Source: Ruminococcus sp. (GTDB taxonomy: Bacteria; Bacillota; Clostridia; Oscillospirales; Acutalibacteraceae). From it: a stretch of DNA of 64,000 nucleotides. Positions within the stretch are counted from its first letter, which is position 1, and every line of letters starts with the position of its first letter. Location: positions 33,911 to 97,910 of the forward strand of contig JAFLSK010000002.1 in the NCBI GenBank assembly GCA_022510945.1, given 5' to 3'. The notes beneath the pieces are model-generated. The model ran no database searches, was not told the origin of the DNA, and saw nothing but the letters and a program-made list of their open reading frames with translations. A program made the position numbers and the translations under genes. Shown in pieces: positions 37,456-46,601 of the stretch.

Positions 37456-39500
37456 AAGCAGGATTCTATCCAAAGCTCGCCTTCGACGGAATAAGAAAGA
37501 ACAGGCGGCTGTATTTTCCGTATATCATAACCTGCGTAGCTATGGTAATGATGTACTACATTATTTCGTTTCTGCAAAGTACCGACACTCTCTCGAACGT
37601 CAGAGGTATCGCGACAGTAAGGGAAACGCTCTCGCTCGGAACGTGGGTAATCGCTATTTTTGCCTGTATATTTCTGTTCTATACCAACTCTTTCCTTATC
37701 CGCAGGCGTAAAAAGGAGTTCGGTTTATTCAATATCCTCGGTATGGGAAAGCGCAACATAAGCGTAATTCTCTTCTGGGAAGTTCTGATAATTTACGTTA
37801 TTTCAATTGTTTTTGGACTGTTCCTCGGAATTGCCCTGTCAAAAATGGCTGAGCTCGCACTCGTCTACATTATGCGCGGAGAGGTTACCTACGGTATATC
37901 TGTGTCGATAGACTCTGCTGTGATGGCGGTCGCACTGTTCGGAGCACTGTTCTTTCTGCTGTTTCTCAACGCTCTCCGTCAGGTTAAATTCTCGAGCGCA
38001 ATTGCTCTGCTGAGAAGTGAAGCTGTCGGCGAAAAAAAGCCGAAGGCTAACTGGTTTTTAGGTATCTTGGGTGTATTGATTTTAGCTGTGGCTTATTTTA
38101 TTTCTGTTAGAATTGATGACCCTGTTTCCGCACTTTTGATTTTCTTCGTCGCAGTTATTCTTGTCATTCTCGGAACATATGTAACGATGATTTCGGGCTC
38201 GGTTTTGTTCTGCAAAATTCTTCAAAAGAATAAAAAATATTATTACAAACCCAATCATTTCGTATCCGTTTCCTCAATGGTCTACCGAATGAAGCGCAAC
38301 GGGGCAGGACTTGCTTCAATATGTATCCTCGCTACAATGGTGCTCGTAATGATTTCGTCTACCGCAAGTCTTTATTTCGGCGCAGAGGACAGTTTGAATA
38401 ATCGCTATCATAGGGAGATTAATTTCACAATAGTTTGCAATAACCTCTCTGAAAAGAGTCGCGCCGAAACAGACAAGGTGCTCTCGCATGTGAGCAAAAT
38501 CGCCGAGAAGTACGGCACAAAGCCTCTGAATGTGATTGACTACCGCGAGGCGTATGTTGCGGGTCTGATTACGGGAAACACAGTTGAAACTGACGTTACC
38601 GCCGTAGAAGGAGGTTATAGCTATTCCGACATTATGGTCTTTAACTTTATCTCGCTTGACGATTACAACAGAGCGATGAACACACGCGAGAGTCTCAAAG
38701 ACGGTGAGGCACTACTATGCTCTAAAAAAGTCGATTATAACGAGGACACCATATCTTTCAATAATGGAAGAACGCTCAAAATAAAGGGCAAGCTTGATAG
38801 AATGTTTCAGAGACAAGAAGAAATGGATGTCGCGTTTTCCGTGGTTTATTTAGTTGTTCCAGATATTGATAATGCCGTTCAGGGACTTAATACGCTTGAG
38901 AATTTTGAAGGAGATAAAATGGTTAACTTTACCCGCAGCTATCAATTCGATACAGGACTTGATGTGGACAAACAGATTGCTTTGTATAAAGAATTGGTTT
39001 CTGATATACCCACGGAGCCCGAAATGTACAGCGATGATGACAGCATTAATTATATAAGGATTGCAAGCCGCGAAGTTCAGCGGGACAGCTTCTATAGCCT
39101 CAACGGCGGACTGTTCTATCTCGGAATAATACTGAGCCTTGTGTTCATTTTTGCAGCCGTACTGATTATTTATTACAAGCAAATATCCGAGGGGTATGAG
39201 GACCAAGCGCGGTTTGAAATTATGCAAAAGGTCGGTATGACAAAGCGCGAAATCCGAAAGAGCATAAATTCGCAGCTTTTGACCGTTTTCTTCCTGCCGT
39301 TGATTTTAGCGGGACTTCACCTGACCTTTGCTTTCCCGATTATCAGCAAGATTCTCGTGATGTTCGGACTATTTAATAATTCTCTGTTTATAATAACAGC
39401 AATAGTTTGCTTCGTCATCTTCTCACTCTTCTACGCGATTGTTTACAAAATCACGTCGAACACCTACTACAACATAGTAAGCGGAGCAAAAGAAAAGTAA
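37452..39500 (+). CDS. ABC transporter permease (BceB-like, FtsX family)
   Basis: 682 aa with ten predicted helices. A large extracellular domain (~residues 310-520) between helices 7 and 8 is the BceB peptide-sensing domain. The last helices carry KVGMTKREIRKSINSQ. With BceA it removes or frees targets of cell-wall-active peptides such as bacitracin and also acts as the sensor for the kinase (family knowledge). The specific drug is unknown. Confidence 0.92.
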   Translation: MKAGFYPKLAFDGIRKNRRLYFPYIITCVAMVMMYYIISFLQSTDTLSNVRGIATVRETLSLGTWVIAIFACIFLFYTNSFLIRRRKKEFGLFNILGMGKRNISVILFWEVLIIYVISIVFGLFLGIALSKMAELALVYIMRGEVTYGISVSIDSAVMAVALFGALFFLLFLNALRQVKFSSAIALLRSEAVGEKKPKANWFLGILGVLILAVAYFISVRIDDPVSALLIFFVAVILVILGTYVTMISGSVLFCKILQKNKKYYYKPNHFVSVSSMVYRMKRNGAGLASICILATMVLVMISSTASLYFGAEDSLNNRYHREINFTIVCNNLSEKSRAETDKVLSHVSKIAEKYGTKPLNVIDYREAYVAGLITGNTVETDVTAVEGGYSYSDIMVFNFISLDDYNRAMNTRESLKDGEALLCSKKVDYNEDTISFNNGRTLKIKGKLDRMFQRQEEMDVAFSVVYLVVPDIDNAVQGLNTLENFEGDKMVNFTRSYQFDTGLDVDKQIALYKELVSDIPTEPEMYSDDDSINYIRIASREVQRDSFYSLNGGLFYLGIILSLVFIFAAVLIIYYKQISEGYEDQARFEIMQKVGMTKREIRKSINSQLLTVFFLPLILAGLHLTFAFPIISKILVMFGLFNNSLFIITAIVCFVIFSLFYAIVYKITSNTYYNIVSGAKEK

Positions 39501-39564
39501 TTTCTCGTTAGCTAATGTCACTTCAATTGCTGAGTGCATTAAGCAAATTATCCTTCCTGCAAAC

Positions 39565-39603
39565 AGCGCCACCCGTCACATTTCGTGACGGGTGGCGCTA
39601 TAT
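39565..39603. terminator. Strong bidirectional terminator
   Basis: Perfect 15-bp stem AGCGCCACCCGTCAC-ATTTC-GTGACGGGTGGCGCT between two convergent operons; T-rich tails on both sides are modest. Confidence 0.85.
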
Positions 39604-39606
39604 TGT

Positions 39607-40107
39607 TTACTTATTTAATGCTTTTATAATATCGTCTACCGTTTCCTCGAGCGAGTTGCCGCTTTTGTATTTGACGACAATGTCGGCGTACTTCTCGTAG
39701 TAGGGGAGACGTGCCCTGAGAACGTCGTCGAGCGTTTCTGTGCCTTGCATTGCAATTCCTCTGTCGCCGAAGTTGCCGAGCCTTCTTTTGAGTTCCTCAA
39801 TCGGAACGTCAATAAACACAACCGTACCGATTTCGCTGAGGTGCTCCATCGCCTCACTCGACATAACCATCGAGCCGCCCGTAGCGATAATCACGCGGTC
39901 GCACATTACGGTGCTGCCGATTTCGCACTCGACACCGAGGAAATACTCGAGCCCCTTCTCGTCAATAATGCTCTGCAGCGTTTTCTTCTCCTTCTGCGAA
40001 ATCACCGAATCAGTGTCCATAAAGCCGTAGCCGAGCCTTCTCGCGAGCACAACTCCGAGCGTGCTCTTGCCGCTGCCGGGCATACCTGTGAGTATGATGT
40101 TTTTCAT
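39607..40107 (-). CDS. aroK: Shikimate kinase
   Basis: 166 aa P-loop kinase that phosphorylates shikimate in aromatic amino-acid synthesis. It has MKNIILTGMPGSGKSTLG (Walker A), GYGFMDTDSVIS (shikimate-contact Asp), IIATGGSMV and the lid RLGNFGDRGIA. The start at 40107 lies one base after the pyk stop and follows AAGGTG; the ORF-track start at 40155 would run into pyk. Confidence 0.9.
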   Translation of the reverse strand: MKNIILTGMPGSGKSTLGVVLARRLGYGFMDTDSVISQKEKKTLQSIIDEKGLEYFLGVECEIGSTVMCDRVIIATGGSMVMSSEAMEHLSEIGTVVFIDVPIEELKRRLGNFGDRGIAMQGTETLDDVLRARLPYYEKYADIVVKYKSGNSLEETVDDIIKALNK

Positions 40108-40108
40108 A

Positions 40109-41545
40109 TCACAGCACCTTGATTTGCAGGGTATCCGTGCCGTAGGACGGCTCAAGTTTGTTAGAAGAAATCACAACAACCGTGTCGCCTGTCGTAACAA
40201 TACCTGTCTCCTTAGCCTTGTTCATAGCCTGCTTAGTGATAGCGTCAGTATCTGAGAGCTCGTCGCCGAGCACAGCCGTAACGCCGCTGCTCAGGCACAG
40301 CTTGTGCTGAACGAGCGTAGAGGTAACGACAGCGATAATGGGGCACTCGGGGCGGAAGTGCGCCATCGCCCTAGCAACCTTGCCGGTTGCAGATTCAACG
40401 ATAATAGCCTTTGCGCCGACGTTCATAGCCACCTCGCGCGCAGCATGACATATGCTCTTTCTGAAGCTGTTGTCGTCATCATATTCCTCTATGTATTTCT
40501 GTAAGAGGTCGTCCTCGTGGTTGCTCTCAGCCTCGGTACATATGTCGGAAAGCGCCATAACGCTCTCGACGGGGTACTTACCCGCGGCGGATTCGCCCGA
40601 GAGCATAACGGCGGACGTACCGTCGTACACAGCGTTCGCAACGTCGCTAATCTCTGCTCGCGTGGGAAGGGGATTGGTCGTCATACTTTCGAGCATCTGC
40701 GTCGCTGTGATGACATACTTGCCCTTAGCAACGGTTTTTCTGATGATAGTTTTCTGGATTTCAGGCAGCTTTATAAACGGAATCTCAACGCCCATATCAC
40801 CGCGCGCAACCATAATTCCGTTCGACACCTCAATAATCCTGTCGATATCGTCGTATCCGCTCTGATTCTCGATTTTTGACACAATGTCAACGCCCTCAAA
40901 ACCGATGCTATCGATGTAGTCGCGCAGAGTGGTAACGTCGTCAGCCGAGCGGATAAAGCTCGCCGCAACAATCTCCGCGCCCTGATTGAGTCCGAATTCA
41001 ATGTCGGCTCTGTCCTTTGCGCTGACATAAGGCATAGAAATGTGATAGTTCGGGATATTAATGCTCTTTCTGTTCGAGAGCCTGCCTCCCTTGATAACAA
41101 TACAGTGAATAGCCTCGCTCGAAACATCCTTGACCATAATCTCAATCTTACCGTCGTCGAGGAGGATTTTCCTGCCGACAGCCTTGCCGTTTTCGTTGAG
41201 GAAAATATCAACAAGCTTAGGGTAGCTTATGCTGATACCCTCGGATGTGCCGACCGTCTCCTTTTTGTAAAGGTTGAACATTGCGCCGTCGTCGAGGATA
41301 ACGCTGCCGTTTTCGAATACTCCGATTCTCACCTCGGGACCCTTTGTGTCCAAAAGAATTGCGACATTTTTGCCGGTTTTCTCGATTATCTTCTTGAGTC
41401 TGTCGATGCGCTCTTTCTGCTCCTCGTGCGTTCCGTGCGACATATTGATTCGCGCGACGTTCATACCCGCGTTAATCATCCTTGTGAGAGTTTCCTCGTT
41501 GTCGCACGCGGGACCGAGCGTGCAGACTATCTTCGTCTTTCGCAT
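40109..41545 (-). CDS. pyk: Pyruvate kinase
   Basis: 478 aa glycolytic enzyme making ATP and pyruvate from PEP. MRKTKIVCTLGPACDNEETL, DTKGPEVRIG, VSKIENQSGYDDID, GIMVARGDMGVEIP and TATQMLESM identify it. There is no extra C-terminal PEP-utiliser domain. Start placed at the ATG (41545) after GGGTGA; a GTG nine bases upstream is possible. aroK follows by one base. Confidence 0.95.
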   Translation of the reverse strand: MRKTKIVCTLGPACDNEETLTRMINAGMNVARINMSHGTHEEQKERIDRLKKIIEKTGKNVAILLDTKGPEVRIGVFENGSVILDDGAMFNLYKKETVGTSEGISISYPKLVDIFLNENGKAVGRKILLDDGKIEIMVKDVSSEAIHCIVIKGGRLSNRKSINIPNYHISMPYVSAKDRADIEFGLNQGAEIVAASFIRSADDVTTLRDYIDSIGFEGVDIVSKIENQSGYDDIDRIIEVSNGIMVARGDMGVEIPFIKLPEIQKTIIRKTVAKGKYVITATQMLESMTTNPLPTRAEISDVANAVYDGTSAVMLSGESAAGKYPVESVMALSDICTEAESNHEDDLLQKYIEEYDDDNSFRKSICHAAREVAMNVGAKAIIVESATGKVARAMAHFRPECPIIAVVTSTLVQHKLCLSSGVTAVLGDELSDTDAITKQAMNKAKETGIVTTGDTVVVISSNKLEPSYGTDTLQIKVL

Positions 41546-41576
41546 ATTGTTCACCCTACCTTTCTGATTTGATTTT

Positions 41577-41605
41577 ATTATAGCTTTTCTTTATTTTCTT
41601 TTCAA
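41577..41605 (-). promoter_or_regulatory. Sigma-A-type promoter of pyk-aroK
   Basis: On the minus strand: TTGAAA, 17 bp, TATAAT. Confidence 0.75.
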
Positions 41606-41640
41606 TAGAATTGCACAAAAAATTACTCTAATTTATAAAG

Positions 41641-41673
41641 CAAAAGCCGACCGTCATAGACAGTCGGCTCCAT
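41641..41673 (-). terminator. Terminator of htpG
   Basis: Minus strand: GAGCCGACTGTC-TAT-GACGGTCGGCTTTTG. Confidence 0.75.
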
Positions 41674-41681
41674 AACCTTAT

Positions 41682-43562
41682 TTACATAATCGAGCAAACC
41701 AAGTCAGCATACTCGGACGGATTCTCAATAGGAAGTCCCGCGATGAGCAACGCCTGATTGTAGAAAATCTGAGCGTACTTTTTCGCCTTCTCGTCATCCT
41801 TGCCGATAAGTTCGCACATAGCTTTAACGGCATCGTGGTTCATATTGAGTTCAAGACATCTCTGCGCCTTCATACCCGCCTCGGGCTGCATAGCCGCGAA
41901 ATACTTCTCCATCTCAAAGCTGATTCCGCCCTTAGCTGTCATACATACAGGGTGACTCACGAGCTTTTTGCTTGCCACAACCTCAGATACCTTGTCGCCG
42001 AGGCTTTCTTTTACGAACTTGAGCACGTCGTCGCTGTTCTCAACCTCGTTTTCGTTGTTCTCGCCCTCAATTCCGAGGTCATCGTCATCAACGCTCTTGA
42101 ACTGTTTGTCGTTGTAGTCCCTGAGCGTCTGAATCGTAAACTCGTCGATATCCTGTGTGCAGTAGAGGATTTCATATCCCTTCGAGAGCACAAGCTCAGC
42201 CTGCGGCAGCTTGCTGATACCGTCTACGCTTTCGCCTGTTGCGAAGTAAATGTACTTCTGCTCCTCGCTCATTCTGTCGACATACTCGCCGAGAGTCGTA
42301 AGTTTGTCACTGTTTGAGGAGTTAAACATAAGCAAATCTTTGAGGCTGTCCTTGTGCATACCGTAGTTGCTTACTATACCGTATTTAAGCTGTCTGCCGA
42401 ACTCGCCAAAGAAGTTTTCGTACGTCTCTCTATCCTTCTTGAGCAGTGAAGAAAGTTCGTTTTTGATTTTCTTCTCAAGCGTCTGAGCGACAGTTTTGAG
42501 TTGATGGTCGTGCTGGAGCACCTCACGCGAAATATTCAGAGAGAAGTCCTGACTGTCCACAACACCTTTCACAAAGCGGAAGTGGTCTGGCAAAAGCTCC
42601 TCGCAGTTTTCCATAATAAGCACACCGCTCGAGTAGAGCTGTAAGCCCTTCTTGTAATCCTTTGTGTAGTAGTCAAACGGAGCCTTTGACGGAACATAAA
42701 GCAGAGCCTTGTAGGTGACAACGCCCTCGACAGAGGTTGTGATAATCTTAGCGGGCTTATCGAATGCCATAAACTTGTCGTGGTAGAACTTCTCGTACTC
42801 CTCGTCAGATACGTCCTTCTTCGGCCTCTGCCAGATAGGAACCATCGAGTTGAGCGTCTCAGCTTCGGTGACGGTCTCGTACTCGGGTTTGTCGCTGCCC
42901 TCGGTGCCTTCCTTGACCTTACTCCTTGTCATATCCATAACGATAGGATATCGGATGTAGTCGCTGTATTTCTTAACGAGCTCGGAAATTCTGTACTGCT
43001 CCAAGAACTCGCTGTAGTTTTCGTTTTCCGTGTCGTCTTTGATGTGGAGCGTTACGACAGAGCCCACGCTGTCCTTGTCAGCCTCTTTGATTGTGTAGCC
43101 GTCCGCGCCGCTTGAAGTCCAGAGATATCCGCTCTCCGCGCCGTGTTTCTTTGTATAAACCTCAACCTTGTCGGCAACCATAAACGCAGAATAAAATCCT
43201 ACGCCGAACTGACCGATAATGTCTACGTCGTCGGTTTTCTCCATTTCTTGCTTGAAACGGTAAGAACCCGACGATGCAATAGTGCCGAGGTTCTTGTCGA
43301 GGTCGTCCTTGTCCATACCGATACCGTTATCCTCGATTGTAATAACGCGGTTGTCCTTGTCGATTGTGAGATTAATTTTAAAATCCTCTCTGCTCAGACC
43401 GACCTTATCGTCTGTAAGCGAAATAAAGCAGAGCTTGTCGATAGCGTCGCTCGCATTCGAAATAAGCTCCCTCAAAAAGATTTCCTTATGTGTGTAAATC
43501 GAGTTAATCATAAGGTCTAATAATCTTTTTGACTCAGATTTGAACTGTTTCTTTGCCATCAT
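41682..43562 (-). CDS. htpG: Chaperone protein HtpG (Hsp90)
   Basis: 626 aa. N-terminal GHKL ATPase with LRELISNASDAIDKL, DNGIGM and GQFGVGFYSAFMV; middle domain with NISREVLQHD; C-terminal dimerisation domain. Two ATG codons in a row; AAGGAATGG lies upstream. Single-gene unit with its own promoter. No CIRCE repeat is visible upstream. Confidence 0.96.
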   Translation of the reverse strand: MMAKKQFKSESKRLLDLMINSIYTHKEIFLRELISNASDAIDKLCFISLTDDKVGLSREDFKINLTIDKDNRVITIEDNGIGMDKDDLDKNLGTIASSGSYRFKQEMEKTDDVDIIGQFGVGFYSAFMVADKVEVYTKKHGAESGYLWTSSGADGYTIKEADKDSVGSVVTLHIKDDTENENYSEFLEQYRISELVKKYSDYIRYPIVMDMTRSKVKEGTEGSDKPEYETVTEAETLNSMVPIWQRPKKDVSDEEYEKFYHDKFMAFDKPAKIITTSVEGVVTYKALLYVPSKAPFDYYTKDYKKGLQLYSSGVLIMENCEELLPDHFRFVKGVVDSQDFSLNISREVLQHDHQLKTVAQTLEKKIKNELSSLLKKDRETYENFFGEFGRQLKYGIVSNYGMHKDSLKDLLMFNSSNSDKLTTLGEYVDRMSEEQKYIYFATGESVDGISKLPQAELVLSKGYEILYCTQDIDEFTIQTLRDYNDKQFKSVDDDDLGIEGENNENEVENSDDVLKFVKESLGDKVSEVVASKKLVSHPVCMTAKGGISFEMEKYFAAMQPEAGMKAQRCLELNMNHDAVKAMCELIGKDDEKAKKYAQIFYNQALLIAGLPIENPSEYADLVCSIM

Positions 43563-43591
43563 TTACCATTCCTTTTTATTTTGTTGAATCA

Positions 43592-43620
43592 ATTATACAC
43601 CAAATCTGTAAATATTTCAA
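43592..43620 (-). promoter_or_regulatory. Sigma-A-type promoter of htpG
   Basis: Minus strand: TTGAAA, 17 bp, TATAAT. Confidence 0.75.
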
Positions 43621-43736
43621 ATATACTGATATGAACATTATGCGTTGAATGTATGTTGCGGATAGGGAAGAAGTAAATTTCTCAAAAAGAAAAAAGATAA
43701 CAATTGACATAATGTGACAAAATTTTACATCTTCTA

Positions 43737-43765
43737 TTGCAAAATAGAATTATATATGATACAAT
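43737..43765 (+). promoter_or_regulatory. Promoter of RNA unit 1
   Basis: TTGCAA, 17 bp, TACAAT, directly before the rod-shaped RNA. The same spacing and -10 occur before RNA unit 2. Confidence 0.65.
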
Positions 43766-43768
43766 AAT

Positions 43769-43930
43769 GTTGCCAAACAAATTTTATATTTTTATCAGAA
43801 AGGCTGTGCGTTTTTTTTGTTAAAAACGCAGGCTCATTTATGCACACTTTTCTGTATAATTATTTAGGATTTGTTTGGCGACAACCGAGCTATGCGTTTT
43901 ATGTGCGTGGTTTCGGCTGCGCACTTTTTT
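43769..43930 (+). ncRNA. Candidate structured small RNA, copy 1
   Basis: Begins just after a promoter and ends at a terminator hairpin (GTGCG...CGCAC then TTTTTT). The first ~115 nt fold into a rod: closing helix GTTGCCAAACAAAT / ATTTGTTTGGCGAC, an internal bubble, a helix CAGAAA...TTTTCTG and GTGC/GCAC, and a top hairpin GCGTTTTT/AAAAACGC. A second copy at 63363 has the same layout with different paired bases. No ORF fits. The region is otherwise gene-free (43563-44333). Confidence 0.55.
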
Positions 43931-43976
43931 ATTTTGCAAAAAAGCGTTAACACACGTTCCGGTTGCTGAAAAATCC

Positions 43977-44016
43977 AAAACCCAAAGAGCACTCCAATTG
44001 GGTGCTTTTGGGTTTT
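43977..44016 (+). terminator. Hairpin after RNA unit 1
   Basis: AAAACCCAAA...GCAC-loop-GTGC..TTGGGTTTT. Its counterpart at 63820 follows the XRE gene. Confidence 0.6.
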
Positions 44017-44106
44017 AGGTGAGAAGCAGTAGTTCACTGAATGCGCAGAACGTTTCCTTTTATAAAATTGCGAATTGCGCATTTCGAATTTTGCGAATTG
44101 TTTTCT

Positions 44107-44150
44107 GCCCTTTCACGTCCGTTCACGCTGAATCTATGGAGCTGGTGAAC
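44107..44150. repeat. Junction of two element ends with tRNA-Thr-like pieces (candidate att site)
   Basis: CCCTTTCACGTCCGTTCACG (44108-44127) repeats 57956-57975 with one difference; TGGAGCTGGTGAAC (44137-44150) repeats exactly the CCA-containing 3' end of tRNA-Thr at 58013-58026, in the same orientation. Only this tRNA fragment is present; the rest of a tRNA is absent. Confidence 0.65.
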
Positions 44151-44240
44151 TATGTTCATCTGTAAAAGAACTCACACCTCGCCTGTTGCGACGTGTGGTA
44201 GGGGAAAACATTCATCAACGCAACGGGCTAAAAACAGTCC
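44151..44240 (+). ncRNA. Conserved structured left-end sequence before tnpV
   Basis: Resembles 63912-64000 along its length (both contain CTCGCCTGTTG and CTAAAAA). Hairpin CACACcTCGC-CTGTT-GCGAcGTGTG (44173-44197) excludes a longer pairing GCCTGTTGCG/CGCAACGGGC (44181-44190 with 44219-44228). The end GGGCTAAAAACAGTCC is an imperfect inverted copy of the right end near 57939. Confidence 0.5.
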
Positions 44241-44333
44241 ACGGGGTGCTATCGATAAAGAAGGTTTATTTGTAAAGCAGACGGATATTTAATTTGTAGG
44301 ATAAAATCTAAATTATTAAGAAGGATGTATGTT

Positions 44334-44690
44334 ATGAAAAATCAGATTACATATGCAAAACAAGGCGACTATCTTTTACCTGATCTTAGATTACCTGAAC
44401 AGCCAAATGTTGAAATCGGTGTTTGGGGTAGGCGGCATTTAGGATACATTGAAAAACATCATAAAATCCGCTATTTCAATCTTCTGACAAGCTGTAAACT
44501 CATCGCTTATCTTGCCGGCATTGATAGGGAAGCAACAAAAATGTTTGATGGGATTGTTAATAAGATTTCAAAGCAAGAGGGTGTAACAGAACAACTCAAA
44601 GCCGATAATCTAATGATGTGGGTTGTGAAAATTAATAATATCCGCAATCGAGCATCCGAGATTGTGAACAATGAATTGATATATGTATAA
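44334..44690 (+). CDS. tnpV: TnpV-like transposon-encoded protein
   Basis: 118 aa, all-helical and small. The N-terminal ITYAKQGDYLLPDLRLPEQPNVEIGVWGRRH and the C-terminal VVKINNIRNRASEIVNNELIY match the TnpV family of Tn4451-type elements. The role of TnpV in transposition is not known. Start chosen at 44334, nine bases after AAGAAGG. It lies right after a conserved structured leader and ends before a strong hairpin terminator, 11.5 kb from the serine recombinase. Confidence 0.85.
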   Translation: MKNQITYAKQGDYLLPDLRLPEQPNVEIGVWGRRHLGYIEKHHKIRYFNLLTSCKLIAYLAGIDREATKMFDGIVNKISKQEGVTEQLKADNLMMWVVKINNIRNRASEIVNNELIYV

Positions 44691-44813
44691 AAGCAGTGGA
44701 CGAAGGTGATTATTTCATCTTCTCCCATTGTTTTAGAAAACAAACTCTCTTCATTAATAGGTTAGACGATTTAATTATAATAATAGTGTGTTAACAGAAG
44801 AAGTCCCCGCTAC

Positions 44814-44843
44814 GGTTTGTAACCGTAACGGGGATGAATTTTT
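44814..44843 (+). terminator. Terminator after tnpV
   Basis: TCCCCGcTACGGTT-TGT-AACCGTAaCGGGGA then TGAATTTTT; convergent with the amino-acid transporter operon. Confidence 0.8.
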
Positions 44844-44927
44844 ATTATGGATTAGGATTTATGAATTTGGATTGGGCTCGTCGGTATTGAATACATAACA
44901 AGCGCAATCATACTGAAGGGCAAATTA

Positions 44928-45791
44928 TTATTCGCTTACTACTCCGCCCTCAACTACAAGCTCCTCCTCGTAATCTGTACCATAGGTATCAACGAGAGTT
45001 TCCTCGTAGTCTTTGTGGAAGAAGTTCTCTTCTCCAAGGGATTCGATTTCCTCGTTAATCCAGTTAAGGAGAGTTTTGTTACCCTTAGATACTGCGGGAG
45101 CGATTGTATCGTTGCTTCCGAGTGAGGGAATACCTACTGTGTAGCCTGAGTTCTGGAGAGCGTAAGCAATAACCTCTGTGTTGTCGTTAGCCCAAGCAAC
45201 ACCCTCGCCGTTTTCGAGAGCTGTCTTAGCCTGTGCATAAGCGTCAAACTTTTTGAGCTTGATATCGGGATAGTTTTCTGTAAGATATGTTTCAGCAGTT
45301 GTACCTGAGATTACGATAACCTCATCGCTATCCTCGATGTCGTCAAGACTCTCGATAACTCTTGAATCAGGAGATACAACTCCGAGCGCAACGTTCATAT
45401 AAGGAAGTGCGAAATCTACCTCTTCTTTACGCTCGTCTGTTACGGTAAAGTTAGCAAGAATGATGTCAACCTTACCTGTCTGCAGATACTCGATACGGCT
45501 TGCAGCTTCAGTTGAAACATACTCAACCTCTACGCCTAAATCCTCGGCAAGACGCTCTGCAAAGTAAACGTCATAGCCCTGATAGTCGCCGTTTTCGTCA
45601 ACGTAGCCGAATGGATTTTTGTCAGAGAATACGCCGATTTTAACTGTACCGCTCTCTCTAATCTCATCGAGCGTACGGTAAACCGCATTGGATGCACCTG
45701 AATCTGAACCGGAGCAGCTTGCGAAAGCGGCAACAATCATTACCGCTGCGGTCAGTAAAGCAAGTACTTTCTTGAACTTTGAGTTTTTCAT
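44928..45791 (-). CDS. Amino-acid ABC transporter substrate-binding lipoprotein (cystine/cysteine-like)
   Basis: 287 aa. Lipoprotein signal with lipobox Cys26 (AFASC), then a family 3 solute-binding domain: GTVKIGVFSDKNPFGYVDENG, YQGYDVYFAERLAEDLG, ANFTVTDERKEEVDFALPYM. The VTDERKEEVDFA block and overall layout resemble cysteine/cystine binders, and the divergent metQNI operon supports a sulfur amino acid, but the ligand is not proven. It is the last gene of a four-gene minus-strand operon. Confidence 0.88.
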   Translation of the reverse strand: MKNSKFKKVLALLTAAVMIVAAFASCSGSDSGASNAVYRTLDEIRESGTVKIGVFSDKNPFGYVDENGDYQGYDVYFAERLAEDLGVEVEYVSTEAASRIEYLQTGKVDIILANFTVTDERKEEVDFALPYMNVALGVVSPDSRVIESLDDIEDSDEVIVISGTTAETYLTENYPDIKLKKFDAYAQAKTALENGEGVAWANDNTEVIAYALQNSGYTVGIPSLGSNDTIAPAVSKGNKTLLNWINEEIESLGEENFFHKDYEETLVDTYGTDYEEELVVEGGVVSE

Positions 45792-45826
45792 TTTGATTAC
45801 CTCTTTCTTTTTTTATTAACACAAAC

Positions 45827-46600
45827 CTATTGGTTTGATGTTTTAGTATGGTGTTTAACCGCATCGTACTCAAAGGTATTGAAGAACCTTCTTGCACGTT
45901 CGGTTTTTGGGTTTTCAAAGAGTTCCTCGGGGATATCTTCCTCGACAATCTCTCCTTTATCTAAAAACAGAACCCTGTCGGATACTGCCTTTGCAAACGA
46001 CATTTCGTGGGTAACAATTATCATTGTGCTGCCCTGTTTTGCGAGGTCGAGAATGGTATCGAGTACCTCGCGGACCATTTCGGGGTCAAGTGCTGCAGTT
46101 ACTTCGTCGAAAAGCATTATTTCAGGGTGCATACAGAGTGCGCGAACTATCGCAACTCTTTGCTTCTGACCGCCAGAAAGCTGTCTCGGGTAGCTGTCTT
46201 TTTTATCAAGCAGTCCGACCTTTTCGAGCAGTTGTTCAGCCTCTTTAATAACCTCAGCTTTATCGCGTTTTTGAACTTTTATCGGCGCAAGGATAATATT
46301 TTGCAGTACGGTTTTATGCGGAAAAAGCTCGTAGCTTTGGAATACCATTCCGATTTTCTGGCGAATTTCAGCGATATTTTTAGCTTTGCCGTCAATTATT
46401 TCTCCGCGGAGCTTAATTTCGCCGCCCTGTATCGGCTCAAGTCCGTTGATACATCGAAGTAACGTACTCTTGCCGCAGCCTGACGGTCCGATTACAACGA
46501 TAACCTCACCTTTATTAACTGTAAGATTAAAGTCCTTTAAAATAAGGTTATCTCCGTAGGATTTTTTTAGGTGTTTTATTGTAAGAAGTTTTTCAGCCAT
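45827..46600 (-). CDS. Amino-acid ABC transporter ATP-binding protein
   Basis: 257 aa. Walker A GPSGCGKSTLL, Q-loop MVFQSYELF, signature LSGGQKQRVAIVRAL, Walker B IMLFDEVTAALDPE, H-loop IVTHEM: polar amino-acid (GlnQ/TcyC) type. Start at ATG 46600 (after GGAGTG), two bases from the permease stop, rather than the ORF-track GTG at 46609. Confidence 0.93.
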   Translation of the reverse strand: MAEKLLTIKHLKKSYGDNLILKDFNLTVNKGEVIVVIGPSGCGKSTLLRCINGLEPIQGGEIKLRGEIIDGKAKNIAEIRQKIGMVFQSYELFPHKTVLQNIILAPIKVQKRDKAEVIKEAEQLLEKVGLLDKKDSYPRQLSGGQKQRVAIVRALCMHPEIMLFDEVTAALDPEMVREVLDTILDLAKQGSTMIIVTHEMSFAKAVSDRVLFLDKGEIVEEDIPEELFENPKTERARRFFNTFEYDAVKHHTKTSNQ

Positions 46601-46601
46601 T

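Noticed and set aside
43769-43930. 6S RNA
   Set aside because: Rod with a bubble, but ~115 nt for the rod is too short and there are two diverged copies at element ends.
43864-44082. Minus-strand 72-aa ORF
   Set aside because: It is antisense to the RNA terminator and the following hairpin, with no SD and no protein-like composition.
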